Source: Phycisphaerae bacterium (lineage in GTDB: Bacteria; Planctomycetota; Phycisphaerae; UBA1845; PWPN01). Taken from it: a stretch of DNA of 64,000 nucleotides. How positions within the stretch are numbered: position 1 is the stretch's first letter; each line of letters starts with the position of its first letter. This document shows, one piece after another, positions 53,739 through 62,417 of the stretch. The translations under genes were made by a program, and so were the position numbers. The stretch lies in contig DAOOIV010000009.1 of assembly GCA_035384605.1 (NCBI GenBank), forward strand, positions 1-64,000, given 5' to 3'. The notes under the pieces are model-generated. The model saw only the letters and a program-made list of their open reading frames with translations, made no database searches and was not told the origin of the DNA.

Positions 53739-55073
53739 CTATCCGCCCGCCGGCTGCGACGTCGCGCCGGCCGGGGCCGACGATGGCGGAGTTGCCGGCC
53801 GGCTGGTGGTTCTGAGTTCACCTGCCGCCCTTCTCTGCTCGGTGGTCGGGATTCGCTCCAGCCGACTCTTGAGCTGGCTGAAAAGGAACTCAATAGGCTG
53901 ATTCAACTGGGCCAACCGCTTTTCCCGTTCCTGCCCTTGAAGCGAATGGGCCGCCTCATAATCCTGCCGGTGTGCCTGCTCGTACACCTGGCGGCGTTCG
54001 TGCATCTCGCGCAAGATGGATTGAGCGGTTGCCCTTTGCGACTCATCGAGGCGATACCGGCGGGCAAAGTCGCGAACATAGCGATCCCACGGACCGAGGG
54101 GGTCTTCCACCGGCCACTGCACGACTGGCCGCCCGTCAATCTGCGGCCATTGGCCCTGTTGCTGGTCCTGGCCTTCTGGCCCCTGCTGTTCCTGGTTCTC
54201 CTGTCCCTCGACCGGTTGCCCCTGACCCTCCTCCCCGCGATCGCGCCGACGCCGGTCACCGCGGTCTCTGAAGAACCGCATCGGACCGTCATCGTCGGAC
54301 TGAGATTGGTCGCCCTCCTGCTGCCTGCGTTCCTCCCAACGACGTCGCATTTCTTCCCGTCGACGGTCCCATTCCTGGCGCTCTGCCTCGCGGCGGGCGC
54401 GGCCTTTCTCAACTTGTTCCGGCGGCAACAGTTTCTCGACCTCGGCGGTCACCGTGTCACGGTTCATCAGCGGCGATTGCTCGCGGAGCGTTTCCATTTT
54501 CTGAAACAACTCCCGAGCTTGCGGCGATCCGAAGCCGGCCCCGCTTTCTCTCAACTGCTCCATCTGTGTCCGGATATCGTCGAACTCCTTCTGATGCTGC
54601 TCGGAGTATGTTCTCTGTTGGCTGCGTAGTTCTTCCAGGCGCGACCGGACTTGTGTTTGCTGATCGTCGCTGAGTTCATACGTATCGCTGAGCCGTTCCA
54701 TATAACGATTGACCATCTCGTTATAGAATCGCTCGCGGTCTTCAGGGGTGAACGTGCGCGGGCCGCGACGGTCTGGACGTCCGGGGCCTTGCTCCCCCTC
54801 TTGCCTCGGGCCACTCTGACGATCACGTGGCCCGCCCTCCTGAAAACCCTGCTGACCTTCGCGCCGGCTACCCCGCCGCCCACCGCGCTGGCCGTCTTGC
54901 TGCTCGCCCTGCTGAGCAGTCTGCTGGTTATCCTGCCGGCCTCCGCGAGGACCCCGCCTACGCGAGCCTTGGTCGCCATTCTGCTCAGCCTGCTGGCCGA
55001 TTGCGATGGGAACCAGACCAAGGCACAGGATCCCGACCAGTACCGACCCCGTTCGACGTGTGATGCCAAGCAT
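53739..55073 (-). CDS. Secreted Gln/Arg/Glu-rich low-complexity protein
   Basis: This 444-aa protein has a signal peptide (ending AIGQQ). Two disordered Gln/Gly/Arg-rich stretches flank an alpha-helical block (about 108-225) with TPEDRERFYNEMVNRYMERL and LSDDQQTQVRSRLEELRSQ. The LSDDQQ piece is LTxxQ-like, so a Spy/CpxP-like chaperone relation is possible but weak. A second LDESQRATAQSILREMHERR motif occurs near 340. ATG 55073 has AAGGAGA before it. It may bind acidic polymer or protein at the surface. Confidence 0.65.
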   Translation of the reverse strand: MLGITRRTGSVLVGILCLGLVPIAIGQQAEQNGDQGSRRRGPRGGRQDNQQTAQQGEQQDGQRGGRRGSRREGQQGFQEGGPRDRQSGPRQEGEQGPGRPDRRGPRTFTPEDRERFYNEMVNRYMERLSDTYELSDDQQTQVRSRLEELRSQQRTYSEQHQKEFDDIRTQMEQLRESGAGFGSPQARELFQKMETLREQSPLMNRDTVTAEVEKLLPPEQVEKGRARREAERQEWDRRREEMRRRWEERRQQEGDQSQSDDDGPMRFFRDRGDRRRRDRGEEGQGQPVEGQENQEQQGPEGQDQQQGQWPQIDGRPVVQWPVEDPLGPWDRYVRDFARRYRLDESQRATAQSILREMHERRQVYEQAHRQDYEAAHSLQGQEREKRLAQLNQPIEFLFSQLKSRLERIPTTEQRRAAGELRTTSRPATPPSSAPAGATSQPAGG

Positions 55074-55213
55074 GTCTTGTCTCCTTCATGCATTCTGACC
55101 TGTTATGGTAAGGTCGGATGCCCAAACGCCACAATCGGTTGAACGACCCCTGCTGCGATTTGCCAATCCATCGCCGAAAGTCCCAAGGTGAACTGCCTTT
55201 TTCCGGGCCGGAA

Positions 55214-55312
55214 CCTAAGGCGGACCGCCTTTTTGCGGACCGCAACCCAAGCGTTCTGCGATCCAGAAACATGCGCGCAAGCCGCACAGATATCTGGCCG
55301 TAAGGTTCTAAG
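55214..55312 (+). repeat. 93-bp palindromic element (PE1), copy 5
   Basis: CTAAG at 55215-55219 and 55308-55312 bound the 93-bp unit. Bases 55214-55312 equal 33062-33160 at every position read (99 bp), which points to recent movement or gene conversion. Confidence 0.88.
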
Positions 55313-55373
55313 AGCATTGCGATCCGGAAACGTGCCCGCAAGACGCACAGATGTCCAGCCACAAGGTTGTAAC
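55313..55373 (+). repeat. Half-copy of PE1 in tandem
   Basis: AGCATTGCGATCCGGAAACG, ACGCACAGATGTCCAGCC and AAGGTTGTAAC align with the right arm of PE1 (about 60 bp, diverged), directly after copy 5. It suggests an older insertion at the same site. Confidence 0.65.
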
Positions 55374-55410
55374 CCTTTTCAGGACAGTACGTTAAGAGAA
55401 CAATCGCGCC

Positions 55411-55425
55411 TTATCCACCGGATAA
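55411..55425. promoter_or_regulatory. Candidate operator dyad TTATCC-ACC-GGATAA
   Basis: A perfect 6-bp inverted repeat with a 3-nt spacer lies 290 bp before the GH43-like gene. It may bind a regulator; it also has a near DnaA-box look (TTATCCACC), which is likely chance. Confidence 0.35.
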
Positions 55426-55716
55426 CCACTCAGCCAGCCCGAGAAGGGTGCAACTCGATGCGCCTCCAGCTCGCAGCTCTCTGCAGGCTCTCATACAAAA
55501 GGTAAACGATTACGTGATCCGGTTGTTGCATCCAAGCCAGACGGATTCTTCTCGCACGATTGCGAGCGGGACTGTCGTAGATCTGGCTGGTCCCCCGGGC
55601 AGACGGAGGCTGCGCGAACGCATCAACCTGAGCCCTTGCTTTGTCGCCAAGATTGGTCTTATTCTGTTGACCGGTCATGGGCATCGGAAGTCGTTCGCAA
55701 CTGCCTGGAGGACATC

Positions 55717-57927
55717 ATGACTCACCTCATCCGGTACTTGGCGATCCTGTTTCTTTTTGTCTCGGCAGTAATCGGCGTGGGCCGGGCCCTGGCCGGCGAG
55801 CCCGTGCGGGCCACTGAACAGACGACCGGCCCGTGGCAACTGTTCATCGATGATTATCTCATCGTATCCAAGAAGAACGTTGTGCGTCGGTATCACCCGT
55901 TCCGCAAGCACCCGGACAATCCGCTCATTCGGGTCGACAGGCCATGGGAGGCGCACGTGGTCAATGCGGTCACGGTCCTGCCCGGGGAGGACGGCACGGG
56001 CTTTCGAATGTGGTACTACTGCTGGACGGAAGACAAGTCTTCGAAGAAGGGGCGTGGCTCGTTCATGTGCTATGCGGTGAGCAAGGACGGGCTCAAATGG
56101 GAGAAGCCCAATCTCGGGTTGTATGAATGGAGCGGTGATGGAACGAAAAACAACAACATCGTTCCCCACTGTCCGGGGCATGTCATGTACACTCCGTGGG
56201 AGAAAGATCCACAGAAGCGTTACCAGGGCGTCGGGGGGATGTATCATGCTTTCTCGTCGCCGGACGGCCTGAATTGGAAGCAGGAGTCGACCGAGACGAT
56301 CATTTCCGGCGGCGACACAAGCCATTTCTATTGGGACGCGCATACGAAGCGGTTCCGCTGCACGGTCAAGGGCGGGGCCAATGCCTATGTAAGCGGCGAC
56401 GTGAGCGGGCTCCGCCGCCGGGTCGTGGGATTCAGCGAGACGACCGATTTGACCAAGTTCCCTCCGCTGCGGATGGTCATGGCTCCGGATGACGTGGACG
56501 ACCTCTGGTGCAAGCCAGAGACGGTCCAGCGGACCCATTTTTATGCCTGCCCGGTTTTACCGTACGAGACGATGTATATCGGCCTGCTCCAGATCTATCG
56601 GGCCGAGGAGCCCGAAGGCTACTTCCATGGGCCGCTGTGGCTCGAACTGGTGAGCAGCCGTGATGGCGTGCACTGGTTGCGCGAAGAGGCGGACACCTCC
56701 GTGCGCAACATCTACGCACTGGACAGCGTCAGCCGCCCGCCACTGCTGGACATCGGCAAGTACAGGGAGTTCGACCGGGGCATGGTGATCGCCCATACGC
56801 CGCTGTTGGTGGGCGACGAGTTGTGGACGTTCTACACCGGCTATGACGAGGAACATGACCTGCTGCCGTATCGATCGGCGATCGGGCTGGCCAAGCTGCG
56901 CAAGGACGGCTTTGCTTCGCTGGACGCGGACGAACTGCCGGGAGAGGTATTGACCAAGCGATTTGAAAATGCTGAAGGACCGCTTCTGGTCAACTATCAG
57001 GCGCGAGGCGGTTCCATTCGAGTGGAACTGATCGGCGACGACGGTCTGGTTGTCGCCGGTTACGGGCGCGAGGACTGTGAACCACTGACCGGCGATGCGA
57101 TCCGCGGCGTTGTCAGTTGGAAGACAAGAAAAGAGCTGCCGAACGGAGTCCCGGTTCGATTCCGGTTCATCCTGGATCGCGGCCGTCTCTACTCCTTCAT
57201 GGCGGGTCAACACGCCAAGTCGATCGACGAGCCCCCGGTCCCGGTTTTGCAGGCTCTATACACGTTCGAGGGCGATACTGAAGCCTGGTCGGACATGCTG
57301 GGCGAGGACGGGCTTCAGGCGCTGCGTAACCTGGGAACGTCCACCCTCGATCACAAGAACCCGGATCCGGCTTTCGGCCGGAGGTCCCTCGTGGTCGGGT
57401 CGCAATGGCGTCCCTGGAACCGCGTGGAGATTCTCGGCACGGATGACCTGGGCAGGTATTTCACGTTGGCCGCCATGGTCAAGAGCAGCAACAACAAGCA
57501 TGCTCGGCTGTTCAGCGCGTACAACGGCAACTTCCCGGTGAGCAGCGCGGAGCTCATCTTCGATTTTGACCCGAGCGGCCGGATGCTCAACGGTCTGCGC
57601 CTGGTGTGCAAAGGCATCGCAGTGGATTCGGAGGCCGTGACGTTCAACGACGGCAAGTATCACCACCTGGCCGTGGTGTATGATGACGGCTGCGTGACGT
57701 TCTATCTGGACGGGAAGCCAATCGGTCGACAATGGATACCCGGCGGCGAGCCGGTAAAGCTCGCTCGCAGCCTGCTGATCGGCGAGGACGCACATCGCGG
57801 CAGCGACGAGCAATTGATGGGCAACGTGGATGACGTGCTGGTGCTGGGCCGAGCCATGTCGGCCGAGGAGATCGCATCACTGGCAAAGAATGGGGCAACT
57901 GTGTTCTTCGCCAAGACCGACAAGTGA
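55717..57927 (+). CDS. Secreted GH43/GH32-like propeller protein with C-terminal LamG-like domain
   Basis: This 736-aa protein starts with a signal peptide (YLAILFLFVSAVIGVGRALA). Residues about 40-400 look like a five-bladed propeller of the GH43/GH32 clan (MWYYCWTEDKSSKKG, YAVSKDGLKWEKPNLG, GGDTSHFYWDAHTKRF). A C-terminal ConA-like/LamG lectin domain (about 550-730; YHHLAVVYDDGCVTFYLDGK) follows. Catalytic residues were not securely placed, so enzyme activity is unproven. ATG 55717 has TGGAGGA at 5-6 nt. It is convergent with the GH28 gene and may share its substrate. Confidence 0.75.
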   Translation: MTHLIRYLAILFLFVSAVIGVGRALAGEPVRATEQTTGPWQLFIDDYLIVSKKNVVRRYHPFRKHPDNPLIRVDRPWEAHVVNAVTVLPGEDGTGFRMWYYCWTEDKSSKKGRGSFMCYAVSKDGLKWEKPNLGLYEWSGDGTKNNNIVPHCPGHVMYTPWEKDPQKRYQGVGGMYHAFSSPDGLNWKQESTETIISGGDTSHFYWDAHTKRFRCTVKGGANAYVSGDVSGLRRRVVGFSETTDLTKFPPLRMVMAPDDVDDLWCKPETVQRTHFYACPVLPYETMYIGLLQIYRAEEPEGYFHGPLWLELVSSRDGVHWLREEADTSVRNIYALDSVSRPPLLDIGKYREFDRGMVIAHTPLLVGDELWTFYTGYDEEHDLLPYRSAIGLAKLRKDGFASLDADELPGEVLTKRFENAEGPLLVNYQARGGSIRVELIGDDGLVVAGYGREDCEPLTGDAIRGVVSWKTRKELPNGVPVRFRFILDRGRLYSFMAGQHAKSIDEPPVPVLQALYTFEGDTEAWSDMLGEDGLQALRNLGTSTLDHKNPDPAFGRRSLVVGSQWRPWNRVEILGTDDLGRYFTLAAMVKSSNNKHARLFSAYNGNFPVSSAELIFDFDPSGRMLNGLRLVCKGIAVDSEAVTFNDGKYHHLAVVYDDGCVTFYLDGKPIGRQWIPGGEPVKLARSLLIGEDAHRGSDEQLMGNVDDVLVLGRAMSAEEIASLAKNGATVFFAKTDK

Positions 57928-58278
57928 CATGGTTAGGGTCTGCCATGCGCGGCGTCGAGTTGTGGGCTTTCCGTGACAAGTGAGCTTCTATCGCCCCGCT
58001 GGGGCTCACTGGTCAATGTGACACCGCTTCCAGGGGCTTGCGCCCCTGGCTACATACCTGCGCCCCTTTGGGGCACGAACGCTGCCGTCCCCTTCGCGGC
58101 ACGAACGCTGCCGTCCCCTTCGCGGCACGAACGCTGCCGTCCCCTTCGGGGCACGAACGCTGCCGCCCCCTTCGGGGCACGAACGCTGCCGCCCCCTTCG
58201 GGGCACGAACGCTGCCGCCCGCTTCGCGGCACGAACGTTGCCGCCCCCTTCGGGGCACGAACGTTGCCGCCCGCTTGG
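57928..58278. other. Intergenic repeat zone between convergent glycan genes
   Basis: It is filled by family-2 repeat copy C (57984-58077) and the 26-bp tandem array (58073-58280). No gene is present; the many stem-loops should act as a two-way terminator. Confidence 0.6.
57984..58077 (+). repeat. GC-rich palindromic repeat, family 2, copy C
   Basis: CTTCTATCGCCCCGCTGGGG opens it, followed by a spacer and CCAGGGGCTTGCGCCCCTGG (58030-58049). CTACATACCTGC and GCCCCTTTGGGGC come next. The first stem is a perfect 8-bp palindrome here. Its end runs into the 26-bp array. Confidence 0.75.
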
Positions 58279-58280
58279 TC
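58073..58280 (+). repeat. Tandem array: eight units of 26 bp
   Basis: Units start at 58073, 58099, 58125, 58151, 58177, 58203, 58229 and 58255, each beginning GCACGAACG(C/T)TGCCG. Most hold CCCCTTCG(C/G)GG, an RNA hairpin with a UUCG-type loop. Later units vary (TC to CC, C to T in the seventh base run). The array ends at the stop codon of the GH28 gene (58279-58281). Confidence 0.88.
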
Positions 58281-60408
58281 ATCGCACCGGCTTGTCATCT
58301 ATCGCGACCGCATCAGCCGGTGCGCCCTCGGCCAACTCGACGCTCTTCTTCGCCAACGACAAATCGCTTTCCATCACCCGAATCTCACCGCTCCCGGCCC
58401 CTTCCACCCGCAGGAACGGATCGGCATCGCGAGGACACACGGCTCGCTGGAGCGTAACCTGCCGGCTGTCCTTGACCCGCATCACCGGGCCGGCGGCGGG
58501 AGTGACCGCCACGTCGGCCAAGCGAAGACCCTTCACCTGTGAACAGGTCATGCCCTCCTTGGCGCCAAGTATCGCTCTTTCGAAGACAACGTCCTCGATC
58601 AATTGTTCAGGCAGACCCGACAGACGCACCGCCTGGGCGGCCTTGCGGCAGATCACATCGCTGATGTGAATCTTCCGGAACGCCGGGGCCTTGCCCTGAT
58701 CGGCACCAAAGTAGGCCTTGTAGTCGGTATGTATGGTGATGGCCTGACCTTGGATGTCACCGAGATCGATGTCGCGATAATACACGTTTTCAACGATGCC
58801 GCCACGGCCGCGGGACGATTTCAGCCGAATGCCGATCTGCGATCCGCTGAAATCGCAGTCATGCACGAAGACATTCCGCACGCCGCCGGACATGTCGCTG
58901 CCGATCACAACGCCGCCGTGTCCGCGCATCATACGGCAATGCCGCACGACGATGTTCTCAGAGGGCCGCCCCACTCGCCAACCATCTTCGTTCAATCCGG
59001 ACTTGATCGCCACGCTGTCATCACCGGTTGCGAACGTGCAGTGCTCGACCAAGACGTTGCGGCACGAATCCGCGTTGAATCCATCGTTGTTTGGCCCCTC
59101 GTTCGTCACGGTGATGTTCCGAACCAGAACGTTCTCGCAGTAGACCGCCTGGATCGTCCAGAAGGGCCCGCTGGTGATGGTGACCCCCTCGATCAGCACG
59201 TTTCGGCAGTTGATCGGCTGGATGAATTGGGGGCGTAGCGGCTCTTTTTCGTCGGCAAAAAGCCGTTGCTCCACATCGACGCCTGCCAGGACCATGTCAT
59301 ACAGCCTTCGCGAGACGCGATCCTGCTCTTTGACCCAACCCCACCATGCCTTTCCCTGGCCCTCCAGTTTGCCACGGCCGGTGACAGCGATATTGACGCA
59401 GTCTCTCGCGTAGATCAGCGGTGAGTAGTTCCAGCACTCGAAGCCCCCCCACCGAACAAACACCGCCGGGAGATAGTCGGCCGGGTTGGTGCTGAACCGC
59501 AATTCGGCCCCTTCGGCCAAATGCAGCTCGACGTTGCTCTTGAGATGAATCGCGCCCGTCAGCCAGACGCCGGGTGGAATCAGGACCCGGCCGCCACCCT
59601 TCTCAGCGCAGTCGGCGATGGCTCGGGCAATGGCCGATGTGTTGAGAGTCTTCCCGTCGCCCACCGCCCCGAATTGCTCAATGCTCACGTGGCGATCGGG
59701 AAACACCGGCGGTTGCACCGCGGGCATCTCAAACGGAGGCCTCTGATCCTGCAGGGTGTTACGGATCTTGCGGGCAACCCTCTCCGCCAGAAAACGCGAG
59801 CCTTCTTCAGTGAAATGGACATTGGCTTTCTGCTGATATCTGCCCAGATGGGGCCATACCCAGGTGTGCAGGTCGTTGACCGTCACGCCATGCCGGTCCA
59901 TGACTTCGCGAGCCGCGGTATTGAACTCGATCTCCTGGCCCTTGATTCGGCCGGCGGCACCTTCCGGGATCGGCGTCGTGCTTGCCCAGATCAGCTTGGC
60001 GCCGGATTCCTTGAGGCGAAGCACGAGCTTGTCGAGATTCTCTCGATACTGTTCAGTCGTCGAGACACGTGGAGCGGTGAGGTCAAGTTTCCCATCCCGG
60101 ACATGTTTGAGATCGTGGAGCCCCCAGTTGAAATGGATAACGCTCCACTTCTCCGAGCCGAGCCAGGTATCGAGTTCCTCCAGGCCCTTCCATGTATCCG
60201 CCGCGTTGCCCGGATTGTGTGCGACATCTGCCACGTCGCTCAGCATCTCGCGCACCGGTTCGTTGTAGCCGATCGAAATGGAGTCTCCGATGATCAACAC
60301 GCGAGGCCGGGCGGGGGTGGAAGCAGACACAGCCTGAACATCCGGAGAGAAAAGGATGGACACCAGTCCGCACAACACTCCGATCGCACTTCCGGTTGAA
60401 ACACTCAT
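58279..60408 (-). CDS. Secreted SGNH esterase - GH28 polygalacturonase fusion
   Basis: This 709-aa protein has a signal peptide (SAIGVLCGLVSILFSPDVQA). The first half is an SGNH domain (IIGDSISIGYN, GNAADTW, NWGLHDLKH, VHFTEEGSRFLAERV). The second half (about 245-640) is a right-handed beta-helix of GH28, with the catalytic NNDGFNADSC, ATGDDSVAIKSG, GHGGVVIGSDMSGG and IRLKSS motifs. It should deacetylate and cut pectin or rhamnogalacturonan chains outside the cell. The GH28-UxaE link supports galacturonate use. ATG 60408 has GGAGCAAC upstream. Its 3' end touches the 26-bp array. Confidence 0.9.
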   Translation of the reverse strand: MSVSTGSAIGVLCGLVSILFSPDVQAVSASTPARPRVLIIGDSISIGYNEPVREMLSDVADVAHNPGNAADTWKGLEELDTWLGSEKWSVIHFNWGLHDLKHVRDGKLDLTAPRVSTTEQYRENLDKLVLRLKESGAKLIWASTTPIPEGAAGRIKGQEIEFNTAAREVMDRHGVTVNDLHTWVWPHLGRYQQKANVHFTEEGSRFLAERVARKIRNTLQDQRPPFEMPAVQPPVFPDRHVSIEQFGAVGDGKTLNTSAIARAIADCAEKGGGRVLIPPGVWLTGAIHLKSNVELHLAEGAELRFSTNPADYLPAVFVRWGGFECWNYSPLIYARDCVNIAVTGRGKLEGQGKAWWGWVKEQDRVSRRLYDMVLAGVDVEQRLFADEKEPLRPQFIQPINCRNVLIEGVTITSGPFWTIQAVYCENVLVRNITVTNEGPNNDGFNADSCRNVLVEHCTFATGDDSVAIKSGLNEDGWRVGRPSENIVVRHCRMMRGHGGVVIGSDMSGGVRNVFVHDCDFSGSQIGIRLKSSRGRGGIVENVYYRDIDLGDIQGQAITIHTDYKAYFGADQGKAPAFRKIHISDVICRKAAQAVRLSGLPEQLIEDVVFERAILGAKEGMTCSQVKGLRLADVAVTPAAGPVMRVKDSRQVTLQRAVCPRDADPFLRVEGAGSGEIRVMESDLSLAKKSVELAEGAPADAVAIDDKPVR

Positions 60409-60430
60409 CAACGTTGCTCCATGGCTCTTT

Positions 60431-62026
60431 TCACCTGCGCGGCCTACCGGTCGGCCGTGTCTGGGCGGATTGTCTCGCTTTGCCGACGGCGCTGTTCTCT
60501 TCGCCTTCATCCTTCGGGAAATTGGGGCTGTAGAGCATGGACGGCCTCGGCAGAACCAGCTTACCCTCTTTCACGAAAGGCTCGCCTCGCTCGGACAAGT
60601 GCGTGACCATGCGTTCCCGCCAGGCGCGCAGCCTGTCCTGCTGTGCGGGGTCCGCCGCCAGGTCGTGCAGTTCGCCCGGATCGGCCTGCAGGTCAAATAG
60701 TTGCTCCTGGCCTTCGGCGGCGTGAACGATGTACTTGGTCCTGCCGTCGGTCAGGGCAGTCCAGTATCCGGCCCCCGCATAGCATGCACTGTGCTCGAAA
60801 TCGATATACTCGCGCCAGCCGTCCGACCGACCACGGACAAGACGCAGCAGGCTTCGGCCGTCGAAACGCTTTTCGTCGACGGTCGCACCGGCCGCGTCGA
60901 GGAACGTGGGCAGCAGGTCGCGAAGTTCGACCGGTTGTGCGAGCACTTGCCCACGGGCGGCATTGATGCTTGAAGGCCATCGAATCAGCATGGGGATGCG
61001 AGCAGAGGCCTCGTAGGCGTAGGTCTTTCGCCAGAGATGGTGGTCACCCAGCATGTCACCGTGGTCGGCGGTGAAGAGAATCAGCGTGTTGTCGAGCCAG
61101 CCGCGTTCCTGCAGGATGGCCAGGATCCGGCCGATCTGCTCATCAATGAACGTAACCGAGCCGTAGTACGCACGCCGCGACGCACGAACCTGCTCAGGGC
61201 CGAAGTTGCCCCGCCACGAGTTGAAATCCTCGGGGTTGTCCTTGCCAGCATGGCGGCTGACCCAATCGCCGACGACGGCCGGGGGGACATCAGCGTCTTC
61301 GTACATCTTCATGAATCGCCCGGGCGGGTCGTACGGGCTGTGCGGTCGGGCAAAGGAAACCATCAGGAAGAATGGCTCGGGCCGGCGATACTCCTTGAGG
61401 AAGTTGACCGCGACATCGCCGGTCCAGCGTGTCGGGTGCAGAGACTCGGGCAGTGCGTACTCCGCGGCACGGTAGTCGTTCCAGCCAATTCCGGTGGCGT
61501 CGGGGTTGAGTGTCGGCGCCATCGACAAGAACCAGCTTCGATAGTCGCTGCGAAAATCGGGCGACGTCGCCCGGCCGGACTCGTCCAGGATCAGCAAGTC
61601 GTAGCCGTGCGCGTTCCGCTGGGGGTGAAAGTGCTGCTTGCCGATGCCGGCGGCATAGTAACCGGCCTCATGGAGCATCCGCGGCATCTCGTTCTGATAG
61701 CTCAGCGCCATGCGGCCCATGCCGAGCATGCCGTGGTGCCAGGGCGACAGACCGGTGAGGATCCCTGACCGGGCCGGCGTGCAGGACGGCGTCGATGTGT
61801 ACGCAACGCGAAAACGAGCACCTTCGGCGGCGATTCGATCCAGATTGGGCGTGCGGATCACAGGATTTCCGTCGGCACCAACGCAATCCGCCCGGAACTG
61901 GTCGGCCATGAGAAAGAGAATATTCGGCCGATTCAGCGGCTCCTGGCCGGCAGACGCGGGCGGCCAATCAAGACAGAGTGGAACAAGCAGCCACAGTATC
62001 GGCAGGCAGGAACGGTTGAAACGCAT
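60431..62026 (-). CDS. Secreted sulfatase (alkaline-phosphatase superfamily)
   Basis: This 531-aa protein has a signal peptide and the sulfatase core. PNILFLMADQFRADCVGADG holds metal ligands, the C82-x-P-x-R site is in STPSCTPARSGILTG (Cys to formylglycine), and metal/catalytic residues lie in IGKQHFHP and FTADHGDMLGDHHLWRKTYA. It removes sulfate esters from polysaccharides. It lies 22 bp upstream of the SGNH-GH28 gene on the same strand, so the two are probably one operon. Start ATG 62026 has GGAGG 8 nt before it. The substrate is not known. Confidence 0.93.
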   Translation of the reverse strand: MRFNRSCLPILWLLVPLCLDWPPASAGQEPLNRPNILFLMADQFRADCVGADGNPVIRTPNLDRIAAEGARFRVAYTSTPSCTPARSGILTGLSPWHHGMLGMGRMALSYQNEMPRMLHEAGYYAAGIGKQHFHPQRNAHGYDLLILDESGRATSPDFRSDYRSWFLSMAPTLNPDATGIGWNDYRAAEYALPESLHPTRWTGDVAVNFLKEYRRPEPFFLMVSFARPHSPYDPPGRFMKMYEDADVPPAVVGDWVSRHAGKDNPEDFNSWRGNFGPEQVRASRRAYYGSVTFIDEQIGRILAILQERGWLDNTLILFTADHGDMLGDHHLWRKTYAYEASARIPMLIRWPSSINAARGQVLAQPVELRDLLPTFLDAAGATVDEKRFDGRSLLRLVRGRSDGWREYIDFEHSACYAGAGYWTALTDGRTKYIVHAAEGQEQLFDLQADPGELHDLAADPAQQDRLRAWRERMVTHLSERGEPFVKEGKLVLPRPSMLYSPNFPKDEGEENSAVGKARQSAQTRPTGRPRR

Positions 62027-62417
62027 ATGCGCATCCTCCGTGTGCGGGAAAGCCGGTCAATCTCTGCGGCAATCTAGCCGGAATCGCCCTGGCAAGCCAG
62101 CCGGCACCTTTATGGGACGCGCCGTACTTGAGGCAACGATCATTCTGACCGATGAAGGCCCCGAGGAACCAAGTGCGCGCCGGTCTCCGACCCGGACTGT
62201 CGGTGCGTGCAGCCGCCTGTAGCAAGAACGGGCCTTGGTTGTTCACGTGGCGCTTCGGGCATGAACCGGGAACTGGGGCGACGACAGACACGCCCGCTAC
62301 CCCGGCAAGGACAATCTGCGGCCGGCAGGTGATCGAGATCGGCTCGATCGCATGAACTGTCTTGCCTGTCGCAGTAACGCAGTCAGTCCAAACGCGGGCC
62401 TTGAAAGGACGGGTACC
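62027..62417. other. Divergent control region, sulfatase/pyruvate kinase
   Basis: About 390 bp; both promoters should be here, but I see no strong hexamer pair. ATG 62352 opens the pyk frame, though a better ribosome site is at 62404-62409 before TTG 62418. Confidence 0.4.

Larger units (their letters stand above)
55074..55716. other. Intergenic region with PE1 copies
   Basis: About 640 bp between divergent genes. It holds PE1 copy 5 and its half-copy (55214-55373) and the dyad at 55411. The remaining 340 bp up to the next start have no clear hexamers. Confidence 0.45.

Noticed and set aside
55411..55419. DnaA box / replication origin
   Set aside because: A single TTATCCACC without a cluster, AT-rich unwinding zone or dnaA/dnaN neighbours.
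58073..58280. CRISPR array
   Set aside because: The 26-bp units are contiguous tandem repeats; there are no unique spacers and no cas genes.
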